From Luteimonas terricola (GTDB lineage Bacteria > Pseudomonadota > Gammaproteobacteria > Xanthomonadales > Xanthomonadaceae): DNA of 64,000 nucleotides. Made by a program: the position numbers and the translations under genes. Each line of letters begins with the position of its first letter. The stretch's first letter is position 1. Location of the stretch: assembly GCF_004352845.1 (NCBI RefSeq), contig NZ_SJRX01000001.1:806001-870000 (forward strand). Reading direction: 5' to 3'. Positions 51,540-62,953 of this stretch are shown here, one piece after another. Under the pieces are notes generated by a model, which made no database searches, had not been told where the DNA came from, and saw only the letters and a program-made list of their open reading frames with translations.

Positions 51540-51884
51540 TGCACTTCCTCCGTACTTCGCAATCCGGCCTGGCGCATCCGCGCCGGGCCGGTCCTTTGTC
51601 GACACCAGTCCCTTGGTGCCGGGGACGCCGCAAGCGGCATCCCGTTGGTGGCCGTTTTCCGTCTGGATCGATGAAGCCCTGATCTTCTGGAGGGTCGGCA
51701 ACCATCTGCGCAGGCCCGTCGCCGCTCCCGCGGTTCGAGGATTAAGCGCCCTGCGGCGGCAACGACGGCGAATCCATGCCAGTTCGAGCATCCCTGCCCG
51801 TCGTCGCTGCCACGCAGGCCGCGCCTGCGGTCTTTGACGGCCCCGCCTCGGGCTTGCGCCCTTGGCGATGCCCTCAAAACCTTC
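51540..51884 (-). promoter_or_regulatory. 345-bp rplA-rplJ region with putative L10 leader
   Basis: The part next to rplJ contains CACCA/TGGTG with loop GTCCCT (51603-51618) and GCCGC/GCGGC flanked by GGGA/TCCC (51622-51642). It fits the position and general layout of the L10-binding leader known from many bacteria. A further stem CGCAGGC/GCCTGCG (51813-51829) follows rplA. I could not place a promoter. Confidence 0.5.
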
Positions 51885-52583
51885 TTACTTGAGCACCAGC
51901 GTCGACTGGTCCACGGCGACGCCGGGGCCCATGGTCGAGCTGACCGAAACCTTCTGCAGGTACTGGCCCTTGGCGGTGGCCGGCTTGGCCTTGACCAGGT
52001 CCATCAGCAGCGCCTGCAGGTTTTCCTTCAGGCGGCCCGACTCGAAGTCGGCCTTGCCGATGGTGCAGTGGATGATGCCGGCCTTGTCGGTGCGGTAGCG
52101 GACCTGGCCACCCTTGGCGTTCTTGACCGCCTCGCCCGGGTTCGCCGACACGGTGCCGACCTTCGGGTTGGGCATCAGGCCACGCGGGCCGAGCAGCGTG
52201 CCGAGCTTGCCGACCACGCGCATGGCGTCCGGGGTTGCGATGACGACGTCATAGCTGAGGTCGCCGCCCTGCATCTTCTCGGCCAGGTCGTCCATGCCGA
52301 CGGCGTCGGCACCGGCGGCCAGGGCCTCTTCGGCCTTGGCACCGGCCGGGGCGAACACCGCCACGCGCACGGTCTTGCCGGTGCCCTGTGGCAGCACGGT
52401 CGAACCGCGGACCTGCTGGTCCGACTTGCGGGCGTCGACGCCCAGGCGCACGGCCACGTCGATGGCTTCGACGAACTTGGCCTTGCTGTTGTCCTTGACG
52501 ATCTTCAGCGCTTCGTCGATGGCGTAGGCCTTGCCGGGGACGACCGCGGCCTGGCTGCTCTTCTGTCGCTTGGTCAGTGCCAT
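51885..52583 (-). CDS. rplA: 50S ribosomal protein L1
   Basis: L1, 232 residues, the mobile stalk protein at the E site and the known repressor of the L11 operon in E. coli. [30 protein letters not shown] and the C-terminal [16 protein letters not shown] are conserved. It lies 4 bp after rplK. Confidence 0.97.
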   Translation of the reverse strand: MALTKRQKSSQAAVVPGKAYAIDEALKIVKDNSKAKFVEAIDVAVRLGVDARKSDQQVRGSTVLPQGTGKTVRVAVFAPAGAKAEEALAAGADAVGMDDLAEKMQGGDLSYDVVIATPDAMRVVGKLGTLLGPRGLMPNPKVGTVSANPGEAVKNAKGGQVRYRTDKAGIIHCTIGKADFESGRLKENLQALLMDLVKAKPATAKGQYLQKVSVSSTMGPGVAVDQSTLVLK

Positions 52584-52587
52584 GTCC

Positions 52588-53016
52588 TCAGCCCTCCACC
52601 GTCAGGCCCATCGAGCGGGCGGAGCCCTCGATGGTGCGAACCGCTGCGTCCAGGTCGGCCGCCGTCAGGTCGGCTTCCTTCATCTTCGCGATGTCCTCGA
52701 GCTGGGCCCGGGTGACCTTGCCCACCTTCTCGGTGTTGGGGCGCTTGGAGCCGCTCTGCACGCCGGCGACCTTCTTCAGCAGCACCGCGGCCGGGGTCGA
52801 CTTGGTGATGAAGGTGAAGGTGCGGTCCGAGTACGCGGTGATGATCACCGGGGTCGGCAGACCGGGCTCGAGCTTCTGCGTGGCGGCGTTGAACGCCTTG
52901 CAGAACTCCATGATGTTCAGGCCGCGCTGGCCCAGGGCAGGACCGACCGGCGGCGAGGGGTTCGCCTGGCCTGCCTTGACCTGCAGCTTGATGTAGCCGA
53001 TGACTTTCTTTGCCAT
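52588..53016 (-). CDS. rplK: 50S ribosomal protein L11
   Basis: L11, 142 residues, binds the GTPase-associated centre of 23S rRNA and is needed for RelA activation. [32 protein letters not shown] with the thiopeptide-related prolines is intact. A frame open 36 codons further upstream crosses the leader and is rejected. Confidence 0.98.
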   Translation of the reverse strand: MAKKVIGYIKLQVKAGQANPSPPVGPALGQRGLNIMEFCKAFNAATQKLEPGLPTPVIITAYSDRTFTFITKSTPAAVLLKKVAGVQSGSKRPNTEKVGKVTRAQLEDIAKMKEADLTAADLDAAVRTIEGSARSMGLTVEG

Positions 53017-53159
53017 GTGTCCTCTCCGGGTGCGAGCGCCTGTCAGGCTCCCCATCGGGCCGGGAATGCATACGCGTCCCGGTATCGCGTCGTCACGCGC
53101 AAAGGCCGCCAGGGCGGCGGCCAATGCGTTTTGCCCGATTTCAGGGCAGGAAGCCGCGT

Positions 53160-53189
53160 ACTATAGCAGCTTCCGGATCATGCCGCCAA
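53160..53189 (-). promoter_or_regulatory. rplKA promoter
   Basis: On the minus strand TTGGCG (53184-53189) and TATAGT (53160-53165) are 18 bases apart, followed by a G+C-rich discriminator (ACGCGGC) of the type seen in stringently controlled promoters. It lies 34 bases past the nusG stop. Confidence 0.7.
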
Positions 53190-53198
53190 GGGGCGGGC

Positions 53199-53789
53199 TC
53201 AGGCCTTTTCGACCTGCCCGAACTCCAGCTCGACCGGGGTCGAGCGGCCGAAGATGAGCACGGCCACGCGCAGGCGGCTCTTCTCGTAGTTGACTTCCTC
53301 GACCACGCCGTTGAAGTCGTTGAAGGGGCCGTCGACGACGCGGACCATCTGGCCGGCCTCGAACAGGACCTTCGGACGGGGCTTCTCCACGCCTTCCTGC
53401 ACGCGGGCGAGGATGGCGTCGGCCTCATCGTCGCGGATCGGCAGCGGCTGGGCGGCGGTACCGCCGATGAAGCCCATGACCTTGGGGGTTTCCTTGACCA
53501 GGTGCCAGCTCTCGCTGTCGATGCGCGGAATGCCGTCCTCGTCCCGGGTCGCGATCTGCACCAGGACATAGCCCGGGAAGAACTTGCGCTCCGAGCGGCG
53601 CTTCTGGCCAGAGCGCATCTCCACGACCTCCTCGGTCGGGACCATCACGTCGCCGAACCTCTCTTCCATCTCCATGCGCACGATGCGGTCGCGCAGCGCC
53701 TGCGCCACCGACTTCTCGAAGCCGGAATAGGCATGGACCACGTACCAGCGCTTGACGATCTCGGTTTCCATCGACTCAGACATCTCCAT
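53199..53789 (-). CDS. nusG: Transcription termination/antitermination factor NusG
   Basis: NusG binds RNA polymerase through its N-terminal domain and Rho or S10 through its C-terminal KOW domain. The NGN domain starts [20 protein letters not shown]; the KOW motif is [24 protein letters not shown]. The first ATG shares one base with the secE stop (TGATG). In-frame ATGs at 53783 and 53771 would remove two or six residues; the exact start is uncertain. The length of 196 residues exceeds E. coli (181) partly through this N-terminus. Confidence 0.95.
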   Translation of the reverse strand: MEMSESMETEIVKRWYVVHAYSGFEKSVAQALRDRIVRMEMEERFGDVMVPTEEVVEMRSGQKRRSERKFFPGYVLVQIATRDEDGIPRIDSESWHLVKETPKVMGFIGGTAAQPLPIRDDEADAILARVQEGVEKPRPKVLFEAGQMVRVVDGPFNDFNGVVEEVNYEKSRLRVAVLIFGRSTPVELEFGQVEKA

Positions 53790-54172
53790 CAGTTACCGAG
53801 CAGCAGGCGGATGACCCATTGGATCACCAGGTCGAAGCCCGCCAGCATCAGGCTGATGAGCACGACGACCAGCATCACCACCCAGCTCATGCGCATGGCT
53901 TCCTGGCGGGTCGGCCAGACGACCTTGCGCAGCTCGAAGCGGGCCTCGGAGAGAAATTCGCGCGTCTGGTGGCCCTTGCCGCTGGTCAGGAAGACCACCA
54001 GCGCTGCGGCGGCACCACCGACCACGGCCAGCACGCGCAACGGCGTCGGCCACTGGCCGTCGAACCAGTAGAACGCGACCAGCCCGCCAAGAAGCAGCAG
54101 GGATGCGGCCACGTACTTGGCGACGTCAGTCGCCGAAGCCTGGTTCCTGGATTGTTCGACCCTGCTGTTCAA
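53789..54172 (-). CDS. secE: Preprotein translocase subunit SecE
   Basis: SecE, 127 residues from the chosen start, the length of the three-helix enteric form. Two N-terminal membrane segments (about 21-40 and 47-64) are followed by the conserved cytoplasmic [18 protein letters not shown] and the essential third helix. The only ATG in frame (54226) lies inside tRNA-Trp, so I choose the TTG at 54172 (MNSRVEQS), with GAGG upstream. It is the partner of SecY at 26083-27420. Confidence 0.9.
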   Translation of the reverse strand: MNSRVEQSRNQASATDVAKYVAASLLLLGGLVAFYWFDGQWPTPLRVLAVVGGAAAALVVFLTSGKGHQTREFLSEARFELRKVVWPTRQEAMRMSWVVMLVVVLISLMLAGFDLVIQWVIRLLLGN

Positions 54173-54196
54173 GTCGCTATCGCCCTCGTTGCGGCA

Positions 54197-54272
<76 letters not shown>

Positions 54273-54340
54273 GTACAAGAAATTGGCACCTCTTAGACGC
54301 CAACGGCGAGCCGCTCCCGACTCGCCCTGGCGTCGTCACC

Positions 54341-54364
54341 GGCCGTCGGCGTGAGCCGATGGCC
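54341..54364 (-). other. tuf2 3' hairpin without T tract
   Basis: This is the same stem as the tuf1 terminator (GGCCATCGGC/GCCGACGGCC), but it is followed on the minus strand by GGTGACGACG instead of TTTTT. Readthrough into tRNA-Trp and secE is therefore expected. Confidence 0.75.
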
Positions 54365-54441
54365 ACTGGCGCTGTCCGGACCACCGGTCCGGATCAACGG
54401 CAGCACGTATCACGGCGGCAAGGCCGCCGGAATACGCTGGT

Positions 54442-55632
<1,191 letters not shown>

Positions 55633-55692
55633 GATTGCGTATCTCGTTGAACGGTTGGATGGAGGGCCGCGCGTGGTGCTGCGACCCGAAGA

Positions 55693-55768
55693 TGGTGCTC
55701 ACGACTGGAATCGAACCAGTGACCTCCTCCTTACCAAGGAGGTGCTCTACCGACTGAGCTACGTGAGC
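55693..55768 (-). tRNA. tRNA-Thr (GGT anticodon)
   Basis: 76 nt with encoded CCA. The acceptor GCTCACG pairs with CGTGAGC and the anticodon loop is TTGGTAA. It lies 60 bases before the tuf2 start. Confidence 0.97.
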
Positions 55769-55811
55769 GTGAGTTGTGCCCTGGCGCCGCGGTTCCAATG
55801 ATACCCCGCGG

Positions 55812-55885
55812 TGGAGCGGGAGACGGGAATCGAACCCGCACCATCAGCTTGGAAGGCTGAGGTTCTACCGTTGAACTACTCCCGC
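55812..55885 (-). tRNA. tRNA-Gly (TCC anticodon)
   Basis: 74 nt with encoded CCA. The acceptor GCGGGAG pairs with CTCCCGC and the anticodon loop is CTTCCAA. It is the second of three tandem tRNAs before tuf2. Confidence 0.97.
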
Positions 55886-55898
55886 GCCGGGGATGTAC

Positions 55899-55984
55899 TG
55901 GTGGAGGGAGGTGGATTCGAACCACCGAAGGCGTAAGCCAGCAGATTTACAGTCTGCCCCCGTTGGCCGCTTGGGTATCCCTCC
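55899..55984 (-). tRNA. tRNA-Tyr (GTA anticodon)
   Basis: 86 nt with encoded CCA and a long variable arm, as expected for tRNA-Tyr. The acceptor GGAGGGA pairs with TCCCTCC and the anticodon loop is CTGTAAA. It is the first gene of the tRNA-tuf2 operon. Confidence 0.97.
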
Positions 55985-56012
55985 AGCACACAAACCGGTG
56001 AAACAGCCCGCG

Positions 56013-56041
56013 ATTTTGACGGTCCCGAACGCGACTGTCAA
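56013..56041 (-). promoter_or_regulatory. Promoter of the tRNA-tuf2 operon
   Basis: On the minus strand a perfect TTGACA (56036-56041) and CAAAAT (56013-56018) are 17 bases apart. The G+C-rich discriminator CGCGGGC follows, typical of stringently controlled stable-RNA promoters. The expected start is about 20 bases before tRNA-Tyr. Confidence 0.85.
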
Positions 56042-56101
56042 CGTCCGCGACCGCTTTCGCCCGATCGCGCCGCGGCCGGATGCGCCGGCCGCCCCGCGGA
56101 C

Positions 56102-57193
56102 TCAGACGTTGAAGCGGAAGTGCAGGACGTCGCCTTCCTGCACGCGGTATTCCTTGCCCTCCAGCCGCAGCCGCCCGGCCTCGCGCGCGCCGGCCTCGCC
56201 CTTGTAGCGGATGAAGTCGTCGTAGCCGATGGTTTCGGCGCGGATGAAGCCCTTCTCGAAGTCGGTGTGGATCACCGCGGCCGCCTGCGGCGCGGTGGAG
56301 CCGCCCTTCACCGTCCAGGCGCGGACTTCCTTCACGCCGGCGGTGAAATAGGTCTGCAGGCCGAGCAGCAGGTAGGCCGCGCGGATGACCCGGTTCAGGC
56401 CCGGCTCCTCCAGCCCCAGGCTCTCCAGGAAAGCGTCGCGGTCGGCGTCCTCGAGCTGGCTCAGCTCCTCCTCGATGGCGGCCGAGACCGGCACCACCTC
56501 GGCGCCCTCGCCCACCGCCCGCGCCCGCACGGCGTCCAGGTGCGGATTGTCCTCGAAGCCGTCCTCGAGCACGTTGGCGACGTACATCACCGGCTTGAGC
56601 GTGAGCAGGAACAGGTCGCGCACGGCCGCGCGGTCGTCCTCGGACAGGCCCAGCGCGCGCGCCGGGGAACCGGCGTCCAGCCCCGCGCGTACCCGCGCCA
56701 ACACCTCGACCCGGGCCTTCGCATCCTTGTCCCCGGTCTTGGCCGAGCGCTCGGCGCGCTGCAGGGCCTTGTCCACCGATTCCAGGTCGGCCAGGGCCAG
56801 CTCGGTATCGATGGTCTCGATGTCGGCGATCGGATCGACCTTGTTGTTGACGTGGATGACGTCGGGGTTCTCGAAGCAGCGCACCACGTGGGTGATCGCG
56901 TCGACCTCGCGGATGTGGGCCAGGAACTTGTTGCCCAGGCCCTCACCGCTGGCGGCGCCAGCGACCAGGCCGGCGATGTCGACGAACTCGACCGCGGTCG
57001 GGATGCACTTCTGCGGCTTGACGATCTCCGCCAGCGCATTCAGCCGCGGGTCCGGCACCGGCACCACGCCGACGTTGGGCTCGATCGTACAGAAGGGGAA
57101 GTTGGCCGCGGCGATGCCCGCCTTGGTCAACGCGTTGAAAAGGGTCGACTTGCCGACGTTCGGCAGGCCGACGATGCCGCATGTGATGCCCAT
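56102..57193 (-). CDS. ychF: Redox-regulated ATPase YchF
   Basis: YchF, 363 residues as in E. coli, an Obg-family P-loop protein that prefers ATP, binds the ribosome and dampens the oxidative stress response. The P-loop is [30 protein letters not shown] stands in place of a true NKxD G4 motif, which fits the family's ATP preference. The C-terminal TGS-like domain ends [11 protein letters not shown]. It lies 6 bp after pth, with which it is commonly paired. Confidence 0.96.
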   Translation of the reverse strand: MGITCGIVGLPNVGKSTLFNALTKAGIAAANFPFCTIEPNVGVVPVPDPRLNALAEIVKPQKCIPTAVEFVDIAGLVAGAASGEGLGNKFLAHIREVDAITHVVRCFENPDVIHVNNKVDPIADIETIDTELALADLESVDKALQRAERSAKTGDKDAKARVEVLARVRAGLDAGSPARALGLSEDDRAAVRDLFLLTLKPVMYVANVLEDGFEDNPHLDAVRARAVGEGAEVVPVSAAIEEELSQLEDADRDAFLESLGLEEPGLNRVIRAAYLLLGLQTYFTAGVKEVRAWTVKGGSTAPQAAAVIHTDFEKGFIRAETIGYDDFIRYKGEAGAREAGRLRLEGKEYRVQEGDVLHFRFNV

Positions 57194-57199
57194 GGTGTT

Positions 57200-57781
57200 T
57201 CAGTCCCTGTTGGTGTGCAGCCGCTTCATGGCTTCGTTGAAATCGCCGGCCATGGCCAGCGGCAGCACGTCGAGCGCGTCGTCGATGGCGCGCCCGATGA
57301 GGATGTCGTCGTCGGGCGAGGGGCGCCCCAGCACCCAGCCGGTGACCCGGTCCTTGTGCCCCGGGTGGCCGATGCCGACGCGCAGGCGGTGGAAACGGCC
57401 GTGGCCGAGCAGGCGCATGGTGTCGCGCAGCCCGTTCTGGCCGCCGTGGCCACCGTCGAACTTGAGCCGGGCCGCGCCCGGCGGGAGATCCAGCTCGTCG
57501 TGGACCAGCAGCGCCTGCTCCGGCTCGATCTTCCAGAAGCGCAGCGCGGCGGTCACCGACTTGCCGCTGAGGTTCATGAACGTGGCCGGCTTCAGCAGCC
57601 AGGCCTCGTGGCCGGCGATCCGCAGCTTCGCGGTCTCGCCGAAGAGCTTGCCGTCGACCTTGAAGCGCTCGCCCTCGCGCTCGGCCAGGGCATCGACAAA
57701 ACGGAACCCGGCGTTGTGCCGGGTCCTTGCGTGCTCGGGACCGGGATTGCCCAGCCCGACGATGAGCCGGAGGCCGTCCAT
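57200..57781 (-). CDS. pth: Peptidyl-tRNA hydrolase
   Basis: Pth, 193 residues, releases peptides from prematurely dropped peptidyl-tRNA. The catalytic residues are visible as Asn12 (GLGNPG), His22 (TRHNAGF) and Asp95 (LVHDELDLP). GGHGGQNGLRD is the conserved substrate loop. It stands between rplY and ychF, the usual order in gammaproteobacteria. Confidence 0.97.
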   Translation of the reverse strand: MDGLRLIVGLGNPGPEHARTRHNAGFRFVDALAEREGERFKVDGKLFGETAKLRIAGHEAWLLKPATFMNLSGKSVTAALRFWKIEPEQALLVHDELDLPPGAARLKFDGGHGGQNGLRDTMRLLGHGRFHRLRVGIGHPGHKDRVTGWVLGRPSPDDDILIGRAIDDALDVLPLAMAGDFNEAMKRLHTNRD

Positions 57782-57832
57782 CGGGTCGACGCCGGCCGGC
57801 GCCCGTTCACGGGAGCGCCGGCGCGGTGCGCC

Positions 57833-58486
57833 TTACTTCTCCTCGGCGTCCTGCTTGGCGGCTGGAACGTCGGCGCCCTCAGCGGCTTCATCGGCCTCGG
57901 GCTCTGCCTCGACGCGCGCATGGCGGGCCACGGCCACGGCCGGGTTGTGCTCGTCGTCGATCTTCGCCACGAGCTCGACGCCCTCCGGCAGCACGACGTC
58001 GGACAGGTGCACGGTGTCGCCCATCTGCATGTTGCTCAGGTCGACTTCGATCGACTCCGGCAGCTTGCCCGGAAGGCAGGCCACCTCGACCTCGTTGAGC
58101 TCCTGGGTCAGGACCACGCTCGCGGTCTTGCCGGCAGGCGAGGTTTCGGCATTGACCAGGTGCAGCGGCACGCTGACGCGGATGACCTCGTTCTCGCTCA
58201 CGCGCTGGAAGTCCAGGTGCATGATCAGCTGGCGATACGGGTGGCGCTGCATGTCGCGCAGAAGCACGCGCTGCACCTTGCCGTCGATCTCGAGATCCAT
58301 GATCGAGGAATAGAACCACTCGTGCTGGCTGGCGACCCAGGTCTTCTCCTGGTCGAGCTGGATGCTCTGCGGGGCGACGTCGCCACCGTAAACGATGGCC
58401 GGGACCTGGCCCGCGTGACGCAGGCGGCGGCTCGCACCCTTCCCCTCGTCCTTGCGGCTGGCGGCCGTGATCTTGTTCGTGCTCAT
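57833..58486 (-). CDS. rplY: 50S ribosomal protein L25, CTC type
   Basis: L25 of the long general-stress (CTC) form, 217 residues against 94 in E. coli. The N-terminal 5S-rRNA-binding domain (KGASRRLRHAGQVPAIVYGG) is followed by a second beta domain and an acidic Ala/Glu tail. Position and partners (prs upstream, pth downstream) are standard. The ribosome-binding site is weak. Confidence 0.95.
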   Translation of the reverse strand: MSTNKITAASRKDEGKGASRRLRHAGQVPAIVYGGDVAPQSIQLDQEKTWVASQHEWFYSSIMDLEIDGKVQRVLLRDMQRHPYRQLIMHLDFQRVSENEVIRVSVPLHLVNAETSPAGKTASVVLTQELNEVEVACLPGKLPESIEVDLSNMQMGDTVHLSDVVLPEGVELVAKIDDEHNPAVAVARHARVEAEPEADEAAEGADVPAAKQDAEEK

Positions 58487-58593
58487 TGGTATTTACTCAC
58501 TTGCTGGGATGGTCCGCCTCGCGGCGGGGTGGTGACTCCCCCGCGACCAGGGAAGCCGATGTTGAAGCGGGTCGGACCGCGGCCCCGGGGGCC

Positions 58594-59556
58594 TCAGTCC
58601 ACGTAAAGGGAGCTCACCGACTCGCCGAAGGCAATCCGGCGGATGGTCTCGGCCAGCAGTTCGGCGACGCCGAGCTGGCGGATGCGGCCGCACTCGTGGG
58701 CCGCCTGCGAAAGCGGAATGGTATCAGTGACCACCAGCTCGTCGAGCTGGGATGCGTTCACGTTGTCGATCGCGGCGCCCGACAGCACCGGGTGGGTGCA
58801 ATAGGCGACGACCTTGGTGGCGCCCTGCGCCTTGAGCGCCGCGGCGGCCGCGCACAGGGTGCCTGCGGTGTCGACGATGTCGTCGACCAGCACGCAGGTC
58901 TTGCCGGCGACGTCGCCGATGATGTTCATCACCGTGGCCACGTTGGCCTTCGGGCGGCGCTTGTCGATGATCGCGAGGTCGGCGTCGTCCAGGCGCTTGG
59001 CGATCGCGCGGGCGCGCACCACGCCGCCGACGTCGGGCGAGACCACCACCATGTTGTCGGTGCCGTGCGCGCGCCAGATGTCGGCCAGCAGCAGCGGCGA
59101 GGCGTAGACGTTGTCGACCGGGATGTCGAAGAAGCCCTGGATCTGGTCGGCGTGCAGGTCGATGGTCAGCAGGCCGTCGGCGCCGGCGGCGGTGAACATG
59201 CGCGCCGCCAGCTTGGCCGTGATCGGCACCCGCGAGGAGCGCATGCGGCGGTCCTGCCGGGCGTAGCCGAAGTACGGCACCACCGCGGTGACGCTGCTGA
59301 CCGAGGCGCGCTTGAGCGCGTCGATCAGGGCCAGCACCTCCATCAGGTTCTCGGCGGTCGGGGCGCAGGTGGACTGCACCACGAACACGTCCTGGCGGCG
59401 CACGTTCTCCTCGATCTCGACCTGCACCTCGCCGTCGGAGAACGTGGACACCAGGGCCTTGCCGGGGCGCACGCCGAGCTCGCGGCACACGGCGAGCGCG
59501 AGCGGACGGTTGGCATTGCCGGAGAAGATCAGCAGGTTGCCATCTTCCTTTTTCAC
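58594..59556 (-). CDS. prs: Ribose-phosphate pyrophosphokinase
   Basis: PRPP synthetase, 320 residues, makes PRPP from ribose 5-phosphate and ATP for nucleotide, His and Trp synthesis. [11 protein letters not shown] and the PRPP-binding loop [14 protein letters not shown] are intact. [17 protein letters not shown] is the metal/ATP region. The start is GTG ([13 protein letters not shown]) with GGAG seven bases upstream; no in-frame ATG is available before the conserved core. It lies 39 bases after tRNA-Gln. Confidence 0.97.
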   Translation of the reverse strand: MKKEDGNLLIFSGNANRPLALAVCRELGVRPGKALVSTFSDGEVQVEIEENVRRQDVFVVQSTCAPTAENLMEVLALIDALKRASVSSVTAVVPYFGYARQDRRMRSSRVPITAKLAARMFTAAGADGLLTIDLHADQIQGFFDIPVDNVYASPLLLADIWRAHGTDNMVVVSPDVGGVVRARAIAKRLDDADLAIIDKRRPKANVATVMNIIGDVAGKTCVLVDDIVDTAGTLCAAAAALKAQGATKVVAYCTHPVLSGAAIDNVNASQLDELVVTDTIPLSQAAHECGRIRQLGVAELLAETIRRIAFGESVSSLYVD

Positions 59557-59595
59557 GGGACTACTCCGCTGGACGCTTGCGACGATGAAGGTGTT

Positions 59596-59672
59596 TGGCA
59601 GGGGCGGCAGGATTCGAACCTGCGAATGCCGGGATCAAAACCCGGTGCCTTGGGCCACTTGGCGACGCCCCT
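59596..59672 (-). tRNA. tRNA-Gln (TTG anticodon)
   Basis: 77 nt with encoded CCA. The acceptor AGGGGCG pairs with CGCCCCT and the anticodon loop is TTTTGAT. Its 5' part overlaps the end of ispE by 38 bases, and the ispE stop lies in the anticodon arm. Confidence 0.96.
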
Positions 59673-60534
59673 GCGGTGACCTGGCCGCAAGTGCATCGAG
59701 CAGCGGTGAGCGCGACACGCCGGCCACCACGCGGGCACGAAGCCCTTGCGGCAGCCTGGCGAGCGCGTCCTCGGCGGGCTCGCGCGCGGCGAACTCGACG
59801 AAGCAACCGCTGCCCGTCCCGGTCAGGCGTGGCGTGCCGGCGCGCGAAAGCGCCTGGAACGTGGCCTCGATGGCCGGTTCCAGGCGACGCAGCACCGGCT
59901 CGAACACGTTGCCGAGCGGAGCACCCGAAGCGAAGTCGACTATTGTCGCGGGCGGGGCATCCCTCGTCAATTCAGGGGTTTGGAACAGCGTCGCCGTCGC
60001 CACGTGGACGCCGGGATCGGCGATCAGATACCAGGCCGGCGGAAGCTCCACGGGAACCAGGCGCTCGCCCACGCCTTCGGCCCAGGCGTTGTGGCCGTGG
60101 ACGAAGACCGGCACGTCGGCGCCGAGCCCGGCGCCGATGGCGGCCAGCGCGCCGGTCCCGGCCTGCAGGCCCCAGAGGACGTCCAGCGCCATGAGGACCG
60201 TGGCCGCGTCGGACGAACCACCGCCGAACCCGCCCCCCGCCGGAACGCGCTTTTCAACGCGGATATCGGCACCTTCGGAGACGTTGAACGATTTTTTGAG
60301 GTTTTCTGCCGCGCGAAGCGAGAGATCGGAAGCTTCCGGCACCGCCGCCAGGTCGTCGCCGTGGCGGACGATCCGCCCGTCGGCGCGTGGGCGCAGATGC
60401 ACCGTGTCGCCCCAGTCGAGCAGCCGGAACACGGTCTGCAACTCGTGGTAGCCGTCGGCGCGGCGCCCGGTGATATGCAGGAAGAGGTTGAGCTTGGCCG
60501 GCGCCGGCCAGGCCGACCAGGCGGCCGCGGTCAT
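59635..60534 (-). CDS. ispE: 4-diphosphocytidyl-2-C-methyl-D-erythritol kinase
   Basis: GHMP kinase of the MEP isoprenoid pathway, 299 residues. [23 protein letters not shown], the ATP loop [16 protein letters not shown] and TGTGSGCF are intact. The last 12 or so residues ([14 protein letters not shown]) are coded by bases that also form the 5' half of tRNA-Gln; they extend beyond the usual end of the family. The ATG overlaps the lolB stop (ATGA), which favours 60534 over a GTG six codons earlier. Confidence 0.94.
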   Translation of the reverse strand: MTAAAWSAWPAPAKLNLFLHITGRRADGYHELQTVFRLLDWGDTVHLRPRADGRIVRHGDDLAAVPEASDLSLRAAENLKKSFNVSEGADIRVEKRVPAGGGFGGGSSDAATVLMALDVLWGLQAGTGALAAIGAGLGADVPVFVHGHNAWAEGVGERLVPVELPPAWYLIADPGVHVATATLFQTPELTRDAPPATIVDFASGAPLGNVFEPVLRRLEPAIEATFQALSRAGTPRLTGTGSGCFVEFAAREPAEDALARLPQGLRARVVAGVSRSPLLDALAARSPQGRRQVAQGTGF

Positions 60535-61181
60535 CGTTCGGTCCCGCCCCACGCGTCCACCACCAGGCGCACGCCGGCGTCGCCGCGGCGGGCGTCGATG
60601 CGCAGGGGCAGACCGGGCCGGCCATCCCCGGCCGCGCGCCAGGCGCGGAAATCGATGCTCCAGCCGGCCTGCTCCAGCCGCAGCGGCAGCAGGTCTTCAC
60701 CGAAGGCCAACTGCGCCGTCCCGTGCACGGCCTCGTCGGCGGGCAGGCCGCGCAGCCAGGCGCCCAGCGCGTCGACCGGCACTTCAAGCCCGGTGGCTTC
60801 GAAGAGCAGCGCCTGGCCGTCGGGGCCGGTGCGGACGCCGCCTTCCAGGCCTTCGAGCCGGGCGCCCGCGGAATCGACCGCAAGCCGCCAGCTCTGTCGG
60901 GTCACCGGCGCTGCCAGCGCGACTTCGAAGGCCCCGCCGTCCTGGTGCCACTCGATCCGGCCACTGCCGCCCTTGCCGCTGCGGGTGATGGCCGCACGCC
61001 CGGTCAGCGACCAGGCCGGCATTGTCGCCAGTGCCTGCGCGCGCTCGGCCTGCAGGGCTTCGGCGCGGGCCCGGTCGGCGGCGTCAAGGAGCGGCGGCGC
61101 AACTGGTGGCAGCGGCCGCGTGGCGCATGCGGCAAGCGCTCCCGCGCAGGCCAGCGTGAACAGGAACCGCAGCAGCGTCAT
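60531..61181 (-). CDS. lolB: Outer-membrane lipoprotein receptor LolB
   Basis: LolB, 216 residues, inserts lipoproteins into the inner leaflet of the outer membrane. The signal peptide ends in a lipobox LAAC, making Cys17 or a near residue the lipidated N-terminus. Trp-rich beta strands ([22 protein letters not shown]) match the family. Its ATG overlaps the stop of the TPR gene and its stop overlaps the ispE start, so the three are coupled. The order lolB-ispE-prs is conserved in gammaproteobacteria. Confidence 0.9.
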   Translation of the reverse strand: MTLLRFLFTLACAGALAACATRPLPPVAPPLLDAADRARAEALQAERAQALATMPAWSLTGRAAITRSGKGGSGRIEWHQDGGAFEVALAAPVTRQSWRLAVDSAGARLEGLEGGVRTGPDGQALLFEATGLEVPVDALGAWLRGLPADEAVHGTAQLAFGEDLLPLRLEQAGWSIDFRAWRAAGDGRPGLPLRIDARRGDAGVRLVVDAWGGTER

Positions 61182-62923
61182 TCGCCGACCTCCTCCATGG
61201 CCCGGCGCAGCGCGCGGTTGTCGGGGTCGATGCCACGGGCCTGTTCGAACCACTCCATCGCCTCGTCGCGCCGGCCCAGCTGCCAGAGCACGGTGCCGAC
61301 GTGGGAGGCGATCTCGGCGTCCTTCTCCAGCACGAAGGCGCGGCGCAGTTCGACCAGGGCTTCCTGGTGGCGGCCAAGCCGGTACAGCACCCAGCCGTAG
61401 CTGTCGATGATGGCGGCGTTGGTCGGTTCGGCGATGCGCGCGCGCTCAATCAGCTCCAGGGCCTCTTCATAGCGATCGGTGCGGTCGGCAAGCGTGTAGC
61501 CCAACGCATTGAGCGCAGCGGTGCTGTCGGGGTCGGCGACCAGGATGCGGCGCAGGTCGGCCTCGGCGCGGGGGATGTCGTCGTTGCGCTCCCACATCAG
61601 GGCGCGCGAATACAGCAGCGCCGGCTCGTCGGCGAACGCGGCCAGGCCGCGCGCCAGCGCGTCGAGCTCGGCGGCGGCATCGCCGTCCTCTCGGCGCAGC
61701 TCCGACTCCATCAGGTAGGCGTCGCGGCGCAGGCGCTCGTCGGCGTCGGCGTCCTGCTGCAGGGCGCGCAGCGCTTCGTAGGCCTCGTCGCCGCGCTCGA
61801 GATCGTGCAGCACCTTGGTCGCGCGCAGCCGCGCGGTGGCGCGCTGCTCGCCGCCCGGGACGCTGCGGTACCAGTCCAGGGCTTCGCCCGGCCGCTCCAG
61901 GAACTCGGCCACCTGGCCCAGCAGCAGCCGACGCGCGGGGTTGGGCACCCCGGCACCCTGCGCCAGGCCCGCGTAGAGCGCGGCCAGTGCGTCCTTGTCG
62001 TCGGCCTCTGCCAGCAGCGAGGCGCGCAGCGCCACCTGGGCCAGGTCGCCGGCGGCTGCAGGGTCGGCATCGAGCAGGACCGCACCGGCAGCAGGGTCGC
62101 CCAGCTCGGCATAGGTCAGCGCCACCCGCTCGCGGATCCGGGGGCCCGCCAGGGCGTCTCCGGTGGCCAGCGCATCGAGCACCTCGCGCGCCTCGCCGCT
62201 GCGGCCGGTGCGGTGCAGGTGGCGCACGCGCAGCAGGCCCATGACCGGGTCGTCCGGATGAAGCTCGCGCGCGACCGCGTCGATGCGTCCGAACAGGGCA
62301 TCGTCGCCCAGGCCCAGCGCCAGCTGCCCCGCCGCCGACAGCGCCATGGGCTCGGTGGGCAGGGCGCCGCGCTCGAACAGCTGGCCCAGCACCCGCGCCG
62401 ACAGTGCGGGATCGCGGCTGCCGGTGCCGAGGACGGCGAAGGCCGACAGCCAGCCGCGGGCGCCGCCGTCGCGCAGCAGGGCCTCGAGCCCACGCCGCGC
62501 CGCGCGCTGCTTGCCGGTGCGCAGCGCCAGGGTGGCGTCCGCGGCCCGCATCGCGAGCGTTTCGGGTGCGCGCTTGCGCCACAGTTCCAGCGCCTCCTTC
62601 AGCGCGCGGTCGTCGCGCCCCATCAGCGCGTAGCGGGTGGCGCGGGCGGCCAGCGCGGCATCGTCGGGCGCGGCCCGCGCGGCCTGCAGATACCAGTCGA
62701 CCGCTTCGTCCAGGCGCCCGGCCGACACCGCGAACTCGGCCGCCATGGCCTCCTTCATGGGTCCGGCCGCGCCGGTTTCGCGCGCCATCGCCGGCGCGGC
62801 CAGGATCGCCACGCACAGGGCGACCGCCAGCGGCACGGCGAACCGCAACACAGTATCCGGGCGCCCTCCAAGGGGCGTCCGGGACGCGCGGTGCCCGGGC
62901 ACCGTAAAATGTCGCCGTGTCAT
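61178..62923 (-). CDS. Exported tetratricopeptide-repeat protein
   Basis: A 581-residue protein with a hydrophobic signal-like segment ([19 protein letters not shown]) and TPR repeats through most of its length, clearest at the C-terminus ([51 protein letters not shown]). TPRs scaffold protein complexes. Members next to lolB are common, and a role in envelope or lipoprotein assembly is only inferred. The ATG at 62923 puts 28 residues before the signal segment. A GTG at 62851 ([10 protein letters not shown]) would give a normal signal peptide and may be the true start. Confidence 0.8.
   Translation of the reverse strand: MTRRHFTVPGHRASRTPLGGRPDTVLRFAVPLAVALCVAILAAPAMARETGAAGPMKEAMAAEFAVSAGRLDEAVDWYLQAARAAPDDAALAARATRYALMGRDDRALKEALELWRKRAPETLAMRAADATLALRTGKQRAARRGLEALLRDGGARGWLSAFAVLGTGSRDPALSARVLGQLFERGALPTEPMALSAAGQLALGLGDDALFGRIDAVARELHPDDPVMGLLRVRHLHRTGRSGEAREVLDALATGDALAGPRIRERVALTYAELGDPAAGAVLLDADPAAAGDLAQVALRASLLAEADDKDALAALYAGLAQGAGVPNPARRLLLGQVAEFLERPGEALDWYRSVPGGEQRATARLRATKVLHDLERGDEAYEALRALQQDADADERLRRDAYLMESELRREDGDAAAELDALARGLAAFADEPALLYSRALMWERNDDIPRAEADLRRILVADPDSTAALNALGYTLADRTDRYEEALELIERARIAEPTNAAIIDSYGWVLYRLGRHQEALVELRRAFVLEKDAEIASHVGTVLWQLGRRDEAMEWFEQARGIDPDNRALRRAMEEVGE
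62905..62910 (+). promoter_or_regulatory. Possible -10 box of hemA
   Basis: TAAAAT stands 43 bases before the hemA ATG and inside the first codons of the divergent TPR gene if that gene starts at 62923. No good -35 is seen. Confidence 0.3.
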
Positions 62924-62953
62924 GCCAGCACTTTATCGCAAGCACCTGAACCC

